NCBI GenBank assembly: GCA_021325315.1
Contig: JAJPHK010000086.1
Span: forward strand, 1-36,140
Reading direction: 5' to 3'
DNA from: Alphaproteobacteria bacterium
GTDB taxonomy: Bacteria; Pseudomonadota; Alphaproteobacteria; Rhizobiales; Xanthobacteraceae
Length of the DNA stretch: 36,140 bases
Shown here: positions 33,841 through 36,140 of the stretch, in pieces
How the letters are laid out: each line of letters begins with the position of its first letter
Numbering within the stretch: the first letter of the stretch is position 1
Position numbers and translations under genes: made by a program
Notes under the pieces: model-generated
What the model was told of the DNA's origin: nothing
Databases searched by the model: none
The model's input: the letters and a program-made list of their open reading frames with translations, nothing else

Positions 33841-34860
33841 TCAGCTTCCCGACTTGTTGTGGATGGCGTCGATATAGACGTCCTTCCAACTCGCCGGTTT
33901 TTCGGGGATCATGCCGACGCGCGCCATGTAATCGGCGAAGTCCATGACCTTGCGCGGCGTGGTGGTCCACTCGTTTTCCGGCAACTTGATGATGCGCTCA
34001 GCTTCCGCGACGGAGAGCTTGGATTTGTTGTTCTTCACCCAAAGCTCCGCCGCGCCGTGAGGGTCTGACTTGATATATTTCATCGCCTCTTCGAGCGCGG
34101 CGAGGAAAGCTTGCGCGACTTTCGGCTCGCCTTTGTAGACCTTTTCGGTCGCCCACACGGAGTTGAAGGTGTGTGGCCCGCCGAGCACCTCATAGCTGTC
34201 AAGCACGCGGTGCACCCGTTTGTCCTCGAGCTCCTGATACATGAAGGGCGCCGAGGTGAAGTGCGCTGTGATTTCCGATTTGCCGCTCATCATCTGCGCG
34301 AGGCCGTCCGGGTGGCTGAGCGAGACGGTCCACGGGTCGAGCTTGTGTTCCTGTCCCTTGCCGAAGACTTTTTCCGCGGCCATTTGCAGCACGACGGCTT
34401 GAATCGAAACGCGAACGGCGGGAAGCGCGATCCGGTCTTTCTCGGTGAAGTCCTTGATGGTCTTCACGTTCGGATTGATCGTGTTGAGCCAAAGCGGCAT
34501 CGCGTTGATCGCGGCGATGCCCTTGATCTTGATGTTGTTCTTGGTGCGCGCCCACGCCGTCACCAGCGGGCCGACGCCACCGGAGGCGAAGTCGAGATTG
34601 CCGGAAACGAGCGCCTCGTTCATGGGCGGGCCGCCGGTGAACTGCAGCCATTCGGTTTTGATATCGAGACCGAGCTTCTTGCCCTCGGCTTCGAGCAGCT
34701 TCTTTTCCTCCATCACCGTGAGCGGCAGGTAGGAAATACCGAACTGCTTGGCGATGCGAACGGTACGTTCTTCGGCGTTCGCGCCCGTAACGGCGAAAGA
34801 AAGGCCGATGACGGCCGCGAAGAGGGCCAAGCCCCATTTTGATCGAGAAATTCCAGTCAT
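33841..34860 (-). CDS. NitT/TauT-family ABC transporter substrate-binding protein
   Basis: 339 residues with a signal peptide (SRSKWG, hydrophobic core, GANAEE). It is the first gene of the leftward operon, with GGGAG 8 nt before the ATG. The mature sequence is closely similar to the orphan binding protein at 12440-13453 across its length (shared IALPAVRV, HFTSAPFMY, KRVHRVLDSY and SSWKD/ASWKD near the end). It should bind the substrate in the periplasm and deliver it to the permease and ATPase that follow. The similarity of the two proteins suggests ligands of the same chemical class. Confidence 0.94.
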   Translation of the reverse strand: MTGISRSKWGLALFAAVIGLSFAVTGANAEERTVRIAKQFGISYLPLTVMEEKKLLEAEGKKLGLDIKTEWLQFTGGPPMNEALVSGNLDFASGGVGPLVTAWARTKNNIKIKGIAAINAMPLWLNTINPNVKTIKDFTEKDRIALPAVRVSIQAVVLQMAAEKVFGKGQEHKLDPWTVSLSHPDGLAQMMSGKSEITAHFTSAPFMYQELEDKRVHRVLDSYEVLGGPHTFNSVWATEKVYKGEPKVAQAFLAALEEAMKYIKSDPHGAAELWVKNNKSKLSVAEAERIIKLPENEWTTTPRKVMDFADYMARVGMIPEKPASWKDVYIDAIHNKSGS

Positions 34861-34978
34861 AGCATAACTCCCAGTTCTTTTTTGTAGTTTATATATATCC
34901 CCACGTATAATCTGCTATTTTGCGGCGATCGCAACTTATTATTTCGTGGAGGCGTTTCCTCAGTCGATTTTAGGCTCC
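34861..34978 (-). promoter_or_regulatory. Promoter region of the transporter/SDH/fumarase operon
   Basis: This 118-bp gap after gntR is AT-rich. Read leftward it contains TTGCGA, then 17 nt, then ATTATA, and farther down TATATATAAAC, before the ribosome site GGGAG. TTTATATATATC (34888-34899, top strand) resembles the AT core in the other gap beside gntR, so it could be part of a GntR operator. A palindrome GCGATCGC lies at 34925-34932. None of these is certain. Confidence 0.35.
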
Positions 34979-35713
34979 TCACTTCAGATCGGACAGGTAG
35001 TGAAACGTATCAGTTCGGCAGAGAGAAACACGCCATTCCGTCGGCCGCCCGTCGAGCGAATAGGCGGTGCGGTCGATGGCAAGGAGCGGCGTGCCGATCG
35101 CGACGCCCAAATGCTTCGCCTCACGCCGCTTGGCTGCGACCGCTTTTAGTTTTTCCGTTGAGCGCGCGATGGTGACGCCGAACTTCGCGCGGTAAAGCTC
35201 GTAAAGATTGTTCGGAAGATCGAGTTTTTCCGCGGCCGGAAACAGCGCGTGCGGCAAGGTAATGGTTTCCACAATCGCGGCTTTTCCGCTGAGCGAGCGG
35301 ACGCGCTCCAGTTGCAGAACGCGGCTGCCGCTGCGGAGTTTCAGGATTTTCGCGGCATCGGGGCTGGCCGGACGGACATCAATGCCGACAAACTTGCTGC
35401 TGGGAAACTCGCGCTCGCCTGTGTCGGGCGTCAGCCTGAAAAATTGAAAAATGATGCGCGCATCGTCATGCCGCGCGACGAACGTGCCGCGCCCCTGATG
35501 CCGTACGACGAGATTTTCCGCTTCCATCTCGTCGAGCGCTTTCCGCGCCGTGCCGGGCGAAATGCCGAGATCGGCTGCGATTTCCATCTCGCTCGGGATC
35601 GCCTGACCCGCTTGCCATGTGCCGTCGTTGATACGGCTGACCAGGATATCGCGCGCCTGCCGGTAGAGCGGGCGAAAGCCGAGCGCGTTATTGCGGGCTT
35701 CGATGCGGGCCAT
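34979..35713 (-). CDS. GntR-family (HutC/UTRA) transcriptional regulator
   Basis: 244 residues. The N-terminal winged helix (about 12-80) has the GntR pattern: PLYRQARDILVSRI, QAIPSEMEIAADLGISPGTARKALDEMEAENLVVRHQGRGTFVARH. The UTRA effector domain (about 95-235) follows, with LQLERVRSLSGKAAIVETITLPHALFP and PLLAIDRTAYSLDGRPTEWRVSLCRTD. Such regulators usually repress the neighbouring catabolic genes until a pathway metabolite binds. It lies upstream of the leftward operon in the same direction and is divergent from the UxaA-type genes, so it could control both. Confidence 0.95.
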   Translation of the reverse strand: MARIEARNNALGFRPLYRQARDILVSRINDGTWQAGQAIPSEMEIAADLGISPGTARKALDEMEAENLVVRHQGRGTFVARHDDARIIFQFFRLTPDTGEREFPSSKFVGIDVRPASPDAAKILKLRSGSRVLQLERVRSLSGKAAIVETITLPHALFPAAEKLDLPNNLYELYRAKFGVTIARSTEKLKAVAAKRREAKHLGVAIGTPLLAIDRTAYSLDGRPTEWRVSLCRTDTFHYLSDLK

Positions 35714-35790
35714 GCGGGAAGACGAACTCCATTGACTCTTGACTTATATCTTATAGAAGAATTTCGAACTCGCAAGACAGAGGACGCGCG
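35714..35790. promoter_or_regulatory. Divergent promoter region between gntR and the UxaA-type genes
   Basis: TTGACT occurs twice 7 nt apart (35732-35737 and 35739-35744), followed by TATA-N3-TATA (35745-35755). These could be -35 and -10 elements rightward. Read leftward, TATAAG could be the -10 for gntR. The TTATAT core is shared with the gap on the other side of gntR. AGAGGA (35779-35784) is a fair ribosome site for the rightward gene. Confidence 0.4.
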
Positions 35791-36078
35791 ATGGCTATTC
35801 CGCAGTTATTGGTTCACGATAAAAAAGATACGGTCGGCGTGGTGGTGGTCGAGGGCCTCAAGGCCGGGACCGACATGCTCTGCGTTGTGACCGCCGACAA
35901 TTCTTCCTTCAATCTGAAATCGAAGATGGATGTGCCGATCGGCCACAAGATTGCGCTCACCGACATCAAAAAGGGCGACACGGTCATTAAATACGGGCAG
36001 GACATTGGCAAGGCAGTGGCCGATATCGCGAAAGGCGAGCACGTCCACGTTCACAATCTCAAGACGAAGCGGTGGTAA
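35791..36078 (+). CDS. UxaA-family small subunit (SAF domain; SuyA/altronate dehydratase N-part-like)
   Basis: 95 residues, the size of stand-alone SAF-domain subunits such as (2R)-sulfolactate sulfo-lyase alpha (SuyA), and equal to the N-terminal part of altronate or galactarate dehydratases. Family features are HDKKDTVGVVVVEGLKAG, the VPIGHKIALTDIKKGDTVIKYG segment and the terminal HVHVHNLKTKRW. The small subunit works with the larger catalytic subunit, which begins 2 nt downstream. The pair would remove water or sulfite from a hydroxy acid. It is divergent from gntR. Which substrate is used cannot be read from this part. Confidence 0.88.
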   Translation: MAIPQLLVHDKKDTVGVVVVEGLKAGTDMLCVVTADNSSFNLKSKMDVPIGHKIALTDIKKGDTVIKYGQDIGKAVADIAKGEHVHVHNLKTKRW

Positions 36079-36080
36079 TC

Positions 36081-36140
36081 ATGGCGCAGGGCAACGGCAA
36101 ATCGAACATGAAATTTCAGGGCTGGCGGCGCGAGAACGGC
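36081..36140 (+). CDS. UxaA-family large subunit, start only (3' end outside window)
   Basis: Only 20 codons are inside the window. They begin MAQGNGKSNM and reach FQGWRRENG, which fits the start of the C-terminal catalytic part of the UxaA/GarD/SuyB family, usually F-x-GY-x-R-x-DG followed by RVGVRN. The gene starts 2 nt after the small subunit stop, so they are translated together. The identification depends on this short match and on the neighbour. Confidence 0.65.
   Translation, partial: MAQGNGKSNMKFQGWRRENG

Noticed and set aside
1-36140. Search for tRNA, rRNA, CRISPR, insertion sequences, phage or plasmid genes
   Set aside because: No transposase, integrase, direct-repeat array with spacers, or RNA gene pattern was seen; the only tandem repeats are the coding HAMP units.

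Overview
The window looks like chromosomal DNA of an alphaproteobacterium, most likely Hyphomicrobiales (Rhizobiales). The reasons are GC-rich coding, HWE-type and poly-HAMP sensor kinases, an MlaE permease fused to a STAS domain, NitT/TauT-type ABC transporters inside catabolic operons, and two CtrA-like boxes (TTAA-N7-TTAA and TTAC-N7-TTAA). I count 33 protein genes (the first and last are cut by the window edges). I see no tRNA, rRNA, CRISPR array or insertion sequence.

Layout. (1) 1-6723 (+): the 3' part of a very large poly-HAMP hybrid histidine kinase with three receivers, followed 6 nt later by a receiver-PAS-HWE kinase-receiver protein. (2) 6854-12403 (+): an aldehyde dehydrogenase of the phosphonoacetaldehyde dehydrogenase type, then a cytochrome c / [2Fe-2S] / molybdopterin hydroxylase set of the isoquinoline 1-oxidoreductase or nicotinate dehydrogenase type. 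(3) 12384-23732: a divergent catabolic locus around an IclR regulator. Leftward run a biotin carboxylase, an OadA/PycB-like carboxyltransferase, a beta-keto acid cleavage enzyme, an MFS transporter, an SDR and an orphan NitT/TauT binding protein. Rightward run iclR, a biotin carrier protein and a complete NitT/TauT transporter. The three carboxylase parts are thus split across one regulatory region. (4) 24050-26768 (+): an MlaE-MlaF-MlaD lipid transport system with a long structured leader and two CtrA-like boxes. (5) 26765-36140: a GntR regulator, a tightly packed leftward operon and a divergent rightward pair. The operon holds a second NitT/TauT transporter, a full succinate dehydrogenase/fumarate reductase-like complex, a TSUP (TauE/SafE) permease and a two-subunit class I fumarase or tartrate dehydratase. 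The divergent pair is of the UxaA/SuyAB type.

How the genes may work together. The best candidate for an undescribed system is region 5. One transcription unit couples uptake, flavin dehydrogenation of a succinate-like acid, hydration of the fumarate-like product and an anion exporter, next to a UxaA/SuyAB-type lyase. The flavoprotein has Cys where canonical SdhA carries its FAD-linking His, and Glu where substrate-binding Thr is expected, so a substituted succinate is plausible. Region 3 would import an acid, carboxylate or transcarboxylate it with a separate-subunit biotin enzyme, and cleave a beta-keto acid with acetyl-CoA. Its orphan binding protein is a close paralogue of the binding protein in region 5, which suggests related substrates. 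Functions come from motifs read by eye; no database search was possible.
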